From contig CM043947.1 of the NCBI GenBank assembly GCA_014529385.2, positions 119,486,891 through 119,550,890 on the forward strand: DNA of 64,000 nt, written 5' to 3'. The translations under genes were made by a program, and so were the position numbers. The notes below the pieces were generated by a model. That model saw only the letters and a program-made list of their open reading frames with translations. It had not been told where the DNA came from and did no database searches. Shown piece by piece: positions 1 through 11,652 of this stretch (its first letter is position 1; each line of letters begins with the position of its first letter). The DNA is from Adiantum capillus-veneris. Taxonomy: Eukaryota > Streptophyta > Polypodiopsida > Polypodiales > Pteridaceae.

Positions 1-1
1 A

Positions 2-690
2 CCTACCATTTGCCATTTATTCGGTATATACACCAGATATTATCAATGCTATGAAAATATCCCTTTAGTAGGTGAATATGGTCTCATAAATGAATTAAAT
101 TATCTCATAGACTTGGCCTTCTCTAATAAAGCTAAAGATGGATTCTCTGGCATCACTTTTGTTAAGATAGCCAGATGGGTGAAGAAAGTGAGCAAAGGCT
201 TAACCACTTCACATAAATGGTAATCAATTTAAAATAATCATTTAGTGGATTTTGAACCACTCCTTTGTTGTACTTGGTAATGACTGCTTTCGTCAAACAA
301 GTGGCCCTTCCTATGGGATTCTCTTGTTCCCTCGCTATGTGTAACCTTTATTTACTATATTTTGAATATAAATGGATTATTAGGCAAACTTCCCAAGAAA
401 AAGGGCTCTGTATAATTATTAAGTGTAGTCATACATCAGATCTATGGATGATATATAAAGTATTAATAATCCCAACTTTGCCTAGCAGGTGTTGGATATC
501 TATCCTACTTGCTTAGCAATTGAAATCACCTTTTTTAAACAAGATACTATCAATGGTATTGCCTTCACTAAACAGACTAACTATTTGCCCATTGAATTGA
601 GTATTGACACTTGCTCTCTGTCGGTAACTTCTCTACTAGATTTTTTTGGAAACGAGATCACCTTAGGTTTACTGCTGCTGAGTTTTTATT
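2..690 (+). pseudogene. Decayed Penelope-like (non-LTR) reverse transcriptase fragment
   Basis: Pieces of one reverse transcriptase can be read on the plus strand in two or three frames. In order: INELNYLIDLAFSNKAK and IARWVKKVSKG near 80-220, the palm-type block VALPMGFSCSLAMCNLYL followed by FEYKWI near 300-375, then SMDDI at 441-455 where the family has a YIDDI-type catalytic box, then INNPNFA and VLDIYPTCLAIEIT at 460-530. The order and the 'DDI..INNP.F......IYP.EL' downstream block are typical of Penelope-like or closely related non-LTR reverse transcriptases. The frame is broken by stops (TAA after the DDI, TAG soon after) and the Y of the catalytic box is S, so it is dead. The fragment is cut by the window edge, and no GIY-YIG endonuclease is visible. 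The assignment between Penelope-like and a related single-ORF RT family is uncertain. Confidence 0.6.
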
Positions 691-807
691 AAAAAAGAGC
701 AACAGACCATTCAAAATGGATTTACATACCTATTTAGATATCCTTCACTCATTTATTTACTCTTCCTCTAATGTATTTTCAAATGTGCACAAGTGTGCGC
801 ACACATA

Positions 808-826
808 CACACACACATTGCTAGGG
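808..826. repeat. (AC)n microsatellite
   Basis: A short run of alternating AC lies in the sequence between the RT remnant and the TACT-rich minisatellite. It carries no coding signal. Confidence 0.8.
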
Positions 827-839
827 ATAGTGTGTTAAT

Positions 840-1735
840 TCTCTATACTGACACTGGTGCTACTGATATTGGAGCTAGGTCTGGTGCTCGTGCTATTTGT
901 GGACTGGTATTGATACTAGTACTATATAATACTAAACTGATACTAGTATTATATTATACTAAACTGATACTGGTACTATATTATAGTAAGATTGATACTA
1001 GTGCTACATATGTACTGGTGTTGAGGATATGTGTGTATTGGTACTATATTATACTGATACAGGTATTGTATTGGACTGAACTGATACTGCTCCTACTTGT
1101 GTGATATACTGTTAGTATGATTGGTATTGTTTGTGTACAACATTATATTGGACTAGTACTGGTGCTACTTATTGGTACTTCTTGTGTACTCACATTGAAC
1201 TGGTGCTAGTGGTAGTACTGTTTGTGTACTATAATATACTGGACTGGTGCTACTTGCATACTGGTATTGGTGCTACTTCTGGACTAGTACTATACTGATC
1301 TGGGACTAGTGATATTGGAACTGGTGAAAAATAGGTTGACCCCTTACCCCGGCTAGGATAGGGTAAGGATTTATGGGCATTATGAACTAATACTATACTG
1401 TACTGGTACTGATATTGGATTGTACTGAACTAGGACTGCTGCTACTTATGTGATATACTGGTACTGGTTGTGTACAGTACCATACTAGACTGATACTGAT
1501 GCTACTTGTGATAGTGGTACTGATACTACTTGTGTATTGGTACTAGTACGGTTTGTGTACTTTAAGATACTGAACTGGTGCTACTTATGTACTGGTACTG
1601 GTGCTACTTGTGTCCTAATACTGGGCTGGTATTGGGATTGGGATACTAGAATTGGTGATTTTGGAATTGGTCTAAATATGGGTGGACCTTTTTCCCGGCT
1701 AGGATAATGTAAGGATCATATGTTAAATTCCTTGA
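840..1735. repeat. TACTGG-type minisatellite with ~348-bp higher-order unit
   Basis: The stretch is built from degenerate short units such as GGTACTGATACT and GGTGCTACTTGTGTACT. A longer unit is also visible: TGATATACTG recurs at 1102 and 1451 (offset 349), and GGCTAGGATA with its surrounding GACC...CCC block recurs at 1351 and 1698 (offset 347). So there are about two higher-order units of ~348 bp made of a shorter satellite motif. Reading frames across it come from the repeat itself and are not taken as genes. Confidence 0.8.
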
Positions 1736-1847
1736 TTATTATTTATTGGGGTTAATTGAGCTAGGGAGTCGTGAAGAAATATAGTAGGTAATTCAATAGT
1801 TGAGATTTTGGAGGTCCCTTGAATGACACTTAATTGACGCCTTAAAT

Positions 1848-1912
1848 GCCAACACACACACAAACACACGCGCGCGCGCGCACATACACACGCACAAACA
1901 CACACACATGTT
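1848..1912. repeat. Compound (AC)n/(CG)n simple repeat
   Basis: Alternating purine-pyrimidine tract with CACACA runs flanking a GCGCGCGCGC core. Such tracts can adopt Z-DNA; this is a property of the sequence class, not something shown here. Confidence 0.85.
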
Positions 1913-2009
1913 CATTCGACGGGTTTTCTGATTCTGTAAACCTTGTCATTTTCTCCTCAACTTCACGGTGGCTCCCTCCTGATAGGTTCGCACTAGATCA
2001 CCCTCTAAG

Positions 2010-2420
2010 TGCTATCTCATTCTCTCTCCTTGGCTCTCTCCCTCTCTCTCCCCACTCTCTCTTCCCCTATCTCTATACTATGAGGCACTGCTGTATTCCT
2101 CGTACCTCTTGATGATGGGCCCGCCATACTACGTTGGAGGAATGTGGCCACTTGCTCCAAACACTATAAAAGGTGAGCTCCCATACTCACTTAGCATTGG
2201 TACTGTATTCTTCTGTGGTATGTATGTGTGTACCTGAGAGTTGTTATCTGTACATTGGAATTGTGAGGGTGTTAGCTGCAAGTGGTTGTGTTAAAGTAGT
2301 CGGATCTATGGCAAAAGGCAAGGATAAGCAGGCTATCATAGAGCTAGCTGGTCCGACTCAATCTCAAGTGACCTATGGCATTGATATGAACTATTGTCCA
2401 AACTATTTGGTTGTGATATG
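2010..2420 (+). mobile_element. LTR-like fragment related to the gypsy 3 leader region
   Basis: The block contains a CT-rich stretch, a TATA-like element ACTATAAAAGGTGAG at about 2163-2177, then CTCACTTAG and a GT-rich stretch. The same order (CCTATAAAAGGTGAG, then CTCACTTAG, then GTATTCTT and a GAGGTGTGAGGGTTTTG segment) occurs at 54,345-54,440 just upstream of gypsy element 3. The shared arrangement suggests a U3/R segment of related LTRs. No partner LTR or coding region is seen next to this copy. The resemblance is by eye. Confidence 0.35.
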
Positions 2421-3810
2421 ATAAACTTGTTGCTATGGTTATATTCTTCATGCATATTCCGGAATAAACATGAATGGCCACTTCCACTATATCATTTATG
2501 GCACGGGTTTTTTCACCTTATAAGTTTAGAAAATGCTTTCAATTTATGATTAACTTATCATTGGCATATATATGTGCATCCTTTTGTCTCGGTTGAGAAA
2601 TTCCTTCTGAGGTTAGGGATAAGTGGCAATACATATCTACAGACTTTTTCATAGGCATGTTTTTAGAATAACTTTAAAAAGGTGGTATCCTCTTGCAAAC
2701 ACGGGATAAATGCTGCCTTGAGTTGCTATTTTTGCTAAAATATAATGACAAAAGCTCTTGGGAATGGCCCTGTATGATAGGGTTGTTTGAGGGGTCAACA
2801 TACGGCCTCGTATACTTATGGTTATGGTTGGTGTGGCTGGTATGATACTGATGTTGTGCCTTTGAGTTTGTTATCGAGCTTACCATTAATGCTTGATTTC
2901 AATCTATACTATTCTAGTGTTATGGATGTAGAGCTTTCACATCTGCTCACTTAGCCATGAATGGGTGGTTGTGTACAGGGTTATGATTGATTGTGGCACA
3001 GTGGTTATTCTAACGACGTGTGCTTATGGGGTTGGTACCAAGCTTACCATGCTTGCTTAGATACGGTCTATGCTGACTTAGTGTTATGTATATTGATTCT
3101 TTGTAAAAATGCTCAACTTGGTTGAATATGGTCATTAATGTTGTGAACAGGGTTTCAGGGGAGTAACACTCATACTACTACCTTACATATGATTTCGACT
3201 CCGACTAAAGAGATGTAGGACTTAATTACTAACATCTTTTTATGTTACAGGTGTCTCCAAAATATAGATTGATTGCACGTATGAGCACTGCCAGTGACCC
3301 TAAAAAAATACGGCAATTAATGCCAAACTCTGTAAAATAAAAAAACAGTATATGTGGCCCACTTCGAGGCTAAAATGCCTCATAAAACTCGTTTCTGGCC
3401 TTATCTCATGAGAGCTTCCAAAGCTAAAGGGGCTCCAAATATTTTTGTCCCTTGTAAAGGAAACCATCGGTGAATATATGAGTAGCTTCACATTTCTTAT
3501 TATTTATCTTTGAAAACATTTTAGTTGGGTGACATATATAACATGTGGGATACCCATGCATCACCTGCATACGATGCCATTGCTAACTAAAAGTTGTGTT
3601 GTTTCCATGGGTTCAGGTGAGGGTTACCTTCTCAACTATGGTTTTCAAAGTTCCTTGAAGTGAAGATGGTGGATTTATATATCTTCAGGCTCTTAAATCT
3701 CCTGTACTTATGTGTAAAGACCACTTCGTACTATGAAAGAGAATTATACCACCTTTTCACTAACATAGTTTCTAGTGTCTTTTGTAATTTGAAAGAATTC
3801 ATTGGTGTTT
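2421..3810. other. No recognisable gene; one 164-bp repeat pair
   Basis: AT-rich sequence with no protein I recognise. AGCTTACCAT recurs at 2877 and 3041 within a longer similar block (2852-2935 and 3016-3095; offset 164), ending in CTTAGTGTTATG-like sequence. A TTATGTTACAG splice-acceptor-like site lies at 3241-3250, but no supporting exon is convincing. Confidence 0.5.
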
Positions 3811-3814
3811 ATGG

Positions 3815-3816
<2 letters not shown>

Positions 3817-3845
<29 letters not shown>

Positions 3846-3949
3846 CAACAACAACAACAACGATGTCAAGAGGCTATGTGTGTGTGTTTGTCCTCTTGAT
3901 GTCTGTGACATTGAATGGACTCTCTCTCTCTCTCTATGCTTGCTTGCAT

Positions 3950-4045
<96 letters not shown>

Positions 4046-4068
4046 ATGCAAAATGGTAGTGGCAAGAG

Positions 4069-4116
<48 letters not shown>

Positions 4117-4127
4117 CACACACACAC
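3817..4127. repeat. Cluster of (CA)n, (AAC)n and (CT)n microsatellites
   Basis: Consecutive simple repeats: (CA)n then ACAACA at 3817-3860, (CT)n about 3953-4000 running directly into (CA)n 4001-4040, and a second (CT)n at 4071-4113 followed by a short CA run. All six frames stay open here only because the repeats lack stops, giving LSLS/THTH/VCVC/RERE peptides. These are not genes. Confidence 0.95.
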
Positions 4128-5300
4128 TTATGTATGTGCGACTATGGACGATTGGGGATCTTTGGAAAAATGTTGAGCAAAAGAATGCACGAGGAAGAGG
4201 CTGCAAGCTACACTCACATTGGAGAGTTGGCTCACAATTTGGTGACACCATACATGCATTAGTGCTCGTTGCTCGATAAATTTTTAAGTTCCATAAGAAG
4301 AAGTGTAGAAGTCGAAGGCATTTGTATAAGAAGAATAAAGACATTGCCGTTTAAAAAGCAAAATTGAGCCACCCTTCAATTGACTTCCAAAGGAAAAATA
4401 AAGTCTACCTTGAAAAAAAAAATGTATAGTCAACCTATTTTTTGGCCTGCAAACGGCCATAGTGGTGTAGGTGTATTTTTTATGCAAATTTTGAACCGTG
4501 GATGCAAATCAATCGGATGAGGACACATGTACAATTTGCTTGTTTTTTTATATTTTTGCTAGGTTTTTGTGAAGGGTGTTGACATTTCTGTATCTCTTTC
4601 TTTAACAAGGACCATCGAAAATTGGGTCACACACAATCTTTTTTGTTAAATTTTAGTTTATGAAAAGTCCTTTCATTTAAGAGCATGGGCTCCATTTCAT
4701 CAAAAAAAAATTATGTCAATCGATTGAATTGTTTTAAATTTTTAAATTTAATAAGAACCCTTTAATTTAAAAGTCTCACATATGTCCATTTCATTAAATT
4801 GTTTTAGTATACCAATGTAACCCTTCACTTTGTTAGTTTCAATGGGTCCCTTCATTGAAGAGCCTAACGAGTTTTTTTGCAAATTTTTTATTTAAAAAAT
4901 ATTTCTTTTTTTGTAAATTTTTCTTTCATTTGAAGACAATTTACAAGTAAAAAATTACAAATAGTCTTCACAACTAAGAATGAAAGAATTGTTAAATGTA
5001 AAAAAAATATAAATTTCTTCATAAAAATTATAAAGTGTTCTTAAATGAAAGCATTTCATCACCATTGATTTTTTTTCAAATTTTGATTTTAATAGGCAAA
5101 TGTTACGTTGTCACTTTAGTGTAACATGTAACATTATTAGGGATTAAGTTAAAAATTTTCAATGTTGATAAAATAAATTTCAAAGGAGAAACACCATAGA
5201 CACATGTCACATGTAACACCTGGTTAAGAGAATTTTGCAAGAAGAAAAATATCATTAATTAGTGTCATCTTCATAAAATATTATTTTTGTTAACTTCAAT
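4128..5300. other. AT-rich spacer without gene
   Basis: No coding signal, RNA gene or mobile-element terminus can be supported. Poly-A/T runs and loosely repeated blocks (CCATTTCAT near 4695 and 4789, CCCTTCATTGAAG near 4850) are present. They are too degenerate to define a repeat unit. Confidence 0.5.
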
Positions 5301-6362
5301 TTTCACACAAACTTTCTTAGGTCTGTCGTTCCTTTGGAAATGTTTCTAGTAGGTCGTTCCAATTTTTAGAACAGGACTCATTAGTCGAATTAACATGAGA
5401 TTCCATAGGAGGCTTAAGGGAATTTCCTCTTCCTTTGCCTTTGCCTTTCATTTCCCTCATTTCCCTGGTAGGTGTCATGAGCAGCGACGACGAGGGCAAT
5501 GGGGGCTTTGACAGGCGGAACGTGAGAGATGGAAAGGGAAAGAAGGGACACATTTGAGTCTTTCTCTCTCTCTCTCTCTATGAGCAGCAGTAGGAAACCC
5601 AGTTATTCGGAGGTAGTGTTTTCTCTCTCTATCTCTCCCTAGTGAGAAAGAGGTGGTGATTCTCTCTCAGTTGGAGCTAAGGTTTTGGGATAGAGCTTGC
5701 AATATATTGGTCTCAAGGTGTGGGCAGATGGCAATGGCTACCAGTATGTGTGTCAAATTTTTTAAACCTATTAGATTAGCGTGAATCTCTACACATACTA
5801 GGAAACAACGTATGAAGGAGAATGCGACAGAGGTGTAGCAGTGATGCCATCTATGGCGACGACAAAGGGAAGACAGAGAGAAGGATATTTTTGGAGGGTC
5901 TGTGCTTTCTCTCCCTTGCTATGTTGCAATTTGGAGTTGTGATAGCTAGAGGTTGTGGTACATGTAGGACTGAAGGCTAGGATTTGTGCCTTGTGTAGGG
6001 ACGGTTGTGGAGCGGGGGTAGAAGGTCGAATTTTTTTCTTGCCTATGGGAGAAAGGCTTGGATCGTAGAGTTCAACACCCATGCTAGCTACGAGGTGTGA
6101 TGAAGGGAATCAAGATGCACAGGCAGGAGATAGAGAGAAGGGAGTTGTGCTTTGTGAGAGCTTTCATTAAATTTGTTTCTTTGTTTTGTTTAAGTGTGAG
6201 TTCTTGTGCTTGCGATCTCATCAATACCTTGCAAATGCTTATCAAAGCTGCAATCGATGTGCATGACGGGCGTCGACTCCATGGGGGAGAATGGTGATGC
6301 ACGGCTCATCTGGAGGGGAGCGGCACATGAGGAGCACATGAGAGAGAAACTGTGGTGCTTCC

Positions 6363-6418
<56 letters not shown>

Positions 6419-6631
6419 TGCATTTGACAAATCACAGATGGAAAAGACAGGGGTGCGGGAGGGTGTGCAGACAATCTATAGCGTGGATGACAAATGCATG
6501 AGAGAGATGAAAAGATGGGCATTGCTCAGTGCCAGGGAAACACTCTAGATTGTGGTAGGGGCCAAGAGCAGATGGAGGAGAGGGTACATGTGTACTAGAC
6601 AAGACAACGAGAAGAAGGACTGACAAACAAA

Positions 6632-6677
<46 letters not shown>

Positions 6678-7080
6678 TTCTCTCTGTCTCTGAGATGAGT
6701 GCATGCAAGCAACCGTGTCTCTCTGTTTTGTCTGTTTGGTTTTGGCAGGCTAGATTCATATGGAGGGATCTCTCTCAGTCTCTCTCTCTCTCTATCCAAT
6801 GGAAGCACGAGGATGAGGGGGAGAGAGCGCCGCATGAGTCAAAGGAGGGGGGAGACAGTAGTAAGCATGACCCACATGAGGGGGAGAGAGCTTACACTCG
6901 ACGAAAGGCAAGCCGAAGGTGCAGGATAACGTTGAGGAGGATGCAAGGCGGAGTGTCCTTGTTGCTGTAGGAATGACTGGCTGGTCGCAAGACCGCGGGA
7001 CAGGGCGGGGAGACAGGGGAGCAGGGGAAGATAGACAAACAGAACGGAACGTGTGTGCCGACTATAATTGAGCGATCTGT
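5301..7080. other. CT/GA-rich, higher-GC stretch without recognised protein
   Basis: Base composition shifts to higher GC with many CTCTCT/GAGAGA tracts, resembling plant 5'-UTR or intron sequence. Perfect microsatellites lie at 6366-6415 (AG)n and 6631-6676 (CT)n. No open frame encodes a recognisable domain. Frames of 60-110 codons on both strands overlap each other and the repeats, so none is called. It could be the remains of a gene whose exons are no longer recognisable. Confidence 0.4.
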
Positions 7081-8040
7081 TTTAAAAGTTAAGGAGTGAA
7101 AAGAATCTTCATAGTAAATTAATTAATGGATGCAATGATCAATGTCATTTGATGTCATTTAAATGTCAATAGTAAACAACCTATATTGAAATAATCACAT
7201 TGGTTTCTTTACATAGTTCATTACAACATTTATCTCAAAAAACAACAAACTAAACTTCTAAGTTCGGCCAAATTTGGTGAACAAGTAACTTCTTCATGTT
7301 TACCACTCAAACATCTTGACCTACATCTACTAGTCACCTTTTGTCAAATATCTATTACTCCTTTGTAATATACTCTCTCTACACCCTTTCGAAATATTAT
7401 TGTGAAAAAATAATTCCTACAAACACAACTCTCATCTACTTTTGCATTACATTTCCTTTGCAGGCCACTGTGATTCTTCACCTTATTTTAACTTCAAAGG
7501 CTGACACTTTGAAGATTGAAAAGATTTATACGCTCCAAGCTTCATAAAACAAGTGAAACGATCACGATGGCTTTCTAAAACATTAAGAAAGTGATAAAAT
7601 CATTAGGTTGAGTTCAATTGGAATCAATATTCGCTTGCAAACCATGGTAAAGGGAAGAAAAACCGGTGAAATATGTGAGAAAATAGTTCAAAAGTCATGC
7701 AAATATTTAATTTCTGTTAGTATTTTCGGTTTGCTTATTTGATCACGACCGCTTAATAAAAGAGACTTTCTCGAATATTGACTAGAATCAAGTTATAGAA
7801 TGCAAGAAAAGTCAAGGATCATGTGAGGCGCTGACAACCACAAATTAGTAAACACATTCTTATACAAATGACAAAAATGCATGGAGAAAAGGACATCTAC
7901 TCATAGAATTAATACAATTTAAAAGCTGAAGATAAATTTGAACATGTTGTTCTCTATTGCAACTTGGTGTCAATTCAACACAAATGCAACTAATGAAGCA
8001 CTCTAGATCAAGAGGCTCATTTTGAAATTGGGAATGAGTT
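7081..8040. other. AT-rich spacer downstream of expansin
   Basis: No gene is seen between the purine-rich region and the 3' end of the expansin gene. The expansin 3' UTR should extend into the upper part of this stretch on the minus strand. I could not place a convincing polyadenylation signal. Confidence 0.4.
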
Positions 8041-8148
8041 TTACAAGTGATGTTGCAAATAGCAGCGGGCAGCTCTGGTCACTGCCTCGGCTTGCTGTAG
8101 CCTAATGTGGATGTAGGTACAAGTGGCACTAAGCCTAGGCTAAAATAC

Positions 8149-9029
8149 TTAAAACTGCTGGCCGCTGAAGGTTTGTCCGAAGCCCCAATCGGCAGGCGCC
8201 ACGTCGTAGGAGGTGAGGGTGCGACCGTCACTGGTGGTGATCTGGAAGGAGAGGCTCTGCCCATCCAGCCGTGCATTGCTCTGCCAATTCTGGCCCCAAT
8301 TTCTGGTCATGGCTCGCCATCCCGTGCGGGAGCCCTTGACAGACACGGAGTGCACGTCGCCCACGCCCCCGACGTTGGTGATGAGCACTAGATTGAAGTA
8401 GGAGTGGCCGTTCATGGTGAAGTGGATGCCGCCCTTCTTGGCACAAGGCACACGCCGGTACTCCACAGGGACAATGCCGCCCCTGTACACTCCAATCTTC
8501 TCAAACGCTGGCTGCGCCATGTCGAAGTGGTGCAGGGGGGGATTGCACCAACCACCCGCATTGTTGGGCAGGGCATTGTTGGGAGGGCATAAATTGGTGG
8601 CTGTCACGGTCACAGACGCACCAGCAATGCACCATTGCGGGTCGGACCCGGCATCGCAGCGTATCTCGAAGCAGGCACCGCAGCTAAGCCCAGCATTGAA
8701 GAGGGCGGTGCTCAGGGCTGCCGTGTTGGTGCCATAGCCTGAGGAATAGAGGTCTCCATAACCGCAAGCACCCCCTGCGAAAGCCAATTATGTCATCAAA
8801 GTTAGATCAAGTCTATAATTAAAGTAAAGGGTGACACAGATGAGGAGTGACAGGTGAATAATATAGTATTACCCATGGTTCCCGAAGCGTCGCTTCCGCC
8901 GTAGAAAGTGGCGTGTGCGCTGCTCCAGGCGGAGCTGCCGTGATAGGAGGCTGAGACTCGAACTATCTCCTGCTGCTGCAACAATGAAAGAAAGAGGAGC
9001 ACTCCTAGAGCCAATACAACCTGCGCCAT
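8149..9029 (-). CDS. Alpha-expansin (cell-wall loosening protein), two exons
   Basis: Exons are 9029-8873 and 8774-8149, joined across a 98-bp GT...AG intron (8872-8775, phase 1), which falls inside the TMGGACGYG motif, a classical expansin intron position. The product is 260 residues, the usual alpha-expansin length. Residues 1-27 form a hydrophobic secretion signal. The double-psi beta-barrel domain carries GGACGYGDL (53-61), paired cysteines, TATNLCPPN (110-118), the alpha-type [12 protein letters not shown] segment and the HFD motif at 135-137. The C-terminal CBM63-like domain (about 166-260) has RNWGQNW and ends [14 protein letters not shown]. Alpha-expansins loosen cellulose-xyloglucan contacts in the wall at acid pH without hydrolysis. 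The start ATG is the first after the TATA box and begins the signal peptide. No stop or frameshift is present, so this is the one clearly intact cellular gene in the window. Which expansin subgroup it belongs to cannot be said without a tree. Confidence 0.95.
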
Positions 9030-9134
9030 AGTTATAAAGCTGAAGGAAACGATGGCTATCGGAAGCTGCGCGATGCAAAGAGAGGGGAAGAGCAGCTAAT
9101 GGCTGTGAGTTATTTGGGCAGTTGGCGCAGAATG

Positions 9135-9143
9135 CTTTATATA
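9135..9143 (-). promoter_or_regulatory. TATA box of the expansin gene
   Basis: Read on the minus strand the site is TATATAAAG, about 107 bases upstream of the expansin ATG. This leaves room for a transcription start near 9105-9110 and a 5' UTR of ~75-80 bases. Confidence 0.75.
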
Positions 9144-9144
9144 G

Positions 9145-10610
9145 CGAGCCAGACATGATGGTCGAAGGGCCGAGCAGGTGCGAGGTGATCGTGTAAGGGG
9201 GCCATGCATGCAGCTGGGCCGATAGGTGGACCGTGGGCATGGCAATATACACACAGACAGAAGGCAGCGTACATCAAGCTTCTGCTCCTGTTCGGCAAGC
9301 AGGGGCATTTAAGACGGTTTGAGACGGGAAGCAGCAGCAACCGACACCATTGACCACTCAGCAGCATAGAGCCAATCGCCATACGCCCATGTGACCTTCA
9401 GCAGATGACCCAGGTTAGTACCCTTCATCAAAAGCAGAGTACTCCTCCTCACTTCCAAATTCCGATTCTGGTGCCCCAACGTCGTCCAAAAGATTGAGAA
9501 AGACCTCCTCCAGGCTGCATTCTATGCAAGTCCCATGCACGGTAACGTCGACACCAGTACTAATGTACTCAATCGGTAAATACTACACACTCACTCTTCT
9601 CTAACCTAAGTAGAGGTCATGGGACTCATCTTACGATCAATTGTGCCACTTACAAGGTTCAAAAATGCATGTTAAGGCCCCTGTCACACATGATTGGCGG
9701 TCATGTCTGGTGCGACACATGTTGTCCACAACGCCCAGGAGACTTGCAGAATGCATGCCTGTTGAAGCTGTCACATGAGGCGGTACAGAAACAAGTCTGT
9801 GCTCCAATCAACGTGCAAAAAACATCGCTAGAGCAGGAGAGGGCGGGGGTGACCCCTCGAACGAAAGTGTAGAAGCATTGGCCATGAGCTAGACCTCCAT
9901 GTTCGCTATTTCTCTTCGTGACCGCCGCATTGTGTGACAGCAGCAAGCTCAAGCGTGTTGTATAATTGGACCAGCTCAAAATGCAACTCATCCATCCGGC
10001 CTAGTGTGACACGGGCCTAAGACCAAGAGGAAAACTTGCACCCTGTTCCAAAAAAAATTACTTTTTTATTTTTAAAACCATACACAATTCCCTTTTTATG
10101 ACTTCTCAAAAAGGAAAATTTGAGAAATTAGGCTCATTGTTTTCACACTATTTTTCTCAAATTCTTGGTGGATTCTTCACTTTTCCTCTTGCTCTCAACC
10201 GGCATTTCTACAGTTCGAAAGGAGTACAATTGTAAGCTAAGACACGTTTCCCTAACACTCCTTACATCTAAGCATATCTTTATTAAAGCTTTTCATCCTG
10301 CCATGGCAGATTTTTCCCAAAATTCTAATCCACATGCCCTTATCTCTTCAAAGACCTTATGAAAAAAGGAGAATTACATGGAGAATAGCTATTCATTTTT
10401 TTGTTGCAACAAAAAAATTTCTTAAAAATCATTCCACATGAGATGCAGGGTTATTTTAAAAACCTCTTTATTGTAGTCTTTTCATAAACATAGCACCATC
10501 TTTTCTCTGCATATTTGCTTTGGTTAATAGGTATCACAATCATTCTAATTTGAGAATCCATTAGTTAATTGTCAAGACTGATCTTCATTACCTCCCATCC
10601 TCAAGGTTAA
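9145..10610. other. Intergenic region upstream of expansin
   Basis: Nothing beyond the expansin promoter side is recognisable. Short open frames on both strands show no domain. No cis-element other than the TATA box can be defended from sequence alone. Confidence 0.4.
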
Positions 10611-10800
10611 CACTACAAGAGATCGCCTAAATATCGACGTCAAATTATCGACATCGATATATGTGTAAGTAATCGTGGAGGGAGAACCAATTTTTTAAAA
10701 AATCAAAATTTGAATTTTTGATGCCGATTTAAGCGTGCATTTCGATACATGTTTCGACGTTGATCTCGACATCTACTTATATGCATATTCCGATGCAACC
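10611..10800 (+). mobile_element. Terminus of a CACTA (En/Spm) DNA transposon
   Basis: The segment opens with CACTACAAGAG, matching the CACTACAAGAAA-type terminal inverted repeat of plant CACTA elements. It is followed immediately by subterminal repeats of an ATCGACRTC-like motif in both orientations (10,638-10,790: ATCGACGTC, ATCGACATCGAT, TTCGACGTTGATC, CTCGACATC). A 3-bp TAA precedes the terminus. The opposite terminus was not found in the window, so this may be a truncated element or one whose far end has decayed. The segment at 10,860-10,965, with an AAG|GTAAGG donor-like site, may be its first non-coding exon. Confidence 0.55.
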
Positions 10801-10984
10801 TAGAAATATAGAATCCACCGGTTCTTCCTGCGATTTTTTCGTCTCATTTCTCATCTCCTCCCTTGCTCTCCTTCTCCTCACTTGCTGCAGATCTGGTGTT
10901 GTAGGGCTTGCCAAACTCGAGATCTCCACTCACACGCTACCCCCGCCATCAACAAGGTAAGGTTCTTTTCAAGATTCTTGGTAG

Positions 10985-11320
10985 ATTTCTTCACTTTTGT
11001 GTGTGTGAGAGCAACATAATGTATGTGTGTGTGTGTTTGTTTGTTTTTTTTGCAAGTTTAACAACATTTCTTCAAGTGCTTCTTGCTCAAATAGATCGCA
11101 TGTCTATCATTCTCTTCTCTTGCATACACACCCACACACACATGCACATAAACATGCACGCAAATAAATAAAAATGCACATTAGTTTGCCAACAAATTAA
11201 ACACACTATGTGTGCATACACACATTTTCAATAAAAATGCACATTAGTTTTTCAATTGAAACACACTATATGCGCGCGCACACACACACACATTTTTAAG
11301 CAATAAAAATATAATTTTTT
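10985..11320. repeat. TG/CA simple repeats in AT-rich DNA
   Basis: Short (TG)n at about 11,020-11,036 and (CA)n at 11,100-11,150 and 11,270-11,295, with a twice-repeated AATAAAAATGCACATTAGTTT block (11,167 and 11,234). There is no gene. Confidence 0.7.
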
Positions 11321-11652
11321 GTTATTTTATAAATAGAATTCATTAAAAATCTTCATCAATAAAGAAAGATATAAAATTGATTATTAAAAAAAGAGTTATT
11401 TTGATTTAGGCTATTTTATAATTAGTTTTATTCTTTTTTATGTAAATTAATTTAAAAATTAATAAATTATGTTGTTTTTTGAATTGTGACCTGTCATAGA
11501 TATTGTAAATATATGTTAACTAGAATGTTTTTAGTTAAGTTATAGTGTTAAGTTCTAATTATCTTTGATTAACTTCATATGTTTGCAAATCGTCGATCGC
11601 CCTTGCTATGTCGATCGCTTATGACAAATTGATGTTTTTATGTCGACCAGAC

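Noticed and set aside
2173-2421. 82-codon plus-strand ORF as a gene
   Set aside because: No domain, and it starts inside the LTR-like segment; length is expected by chance.
3744-4344. Overlapping ORFs with THTH, VCVC and RERE runs
   Set aside because: All come from (CA)n and (CT)n microsatellites, which are open in every frame.
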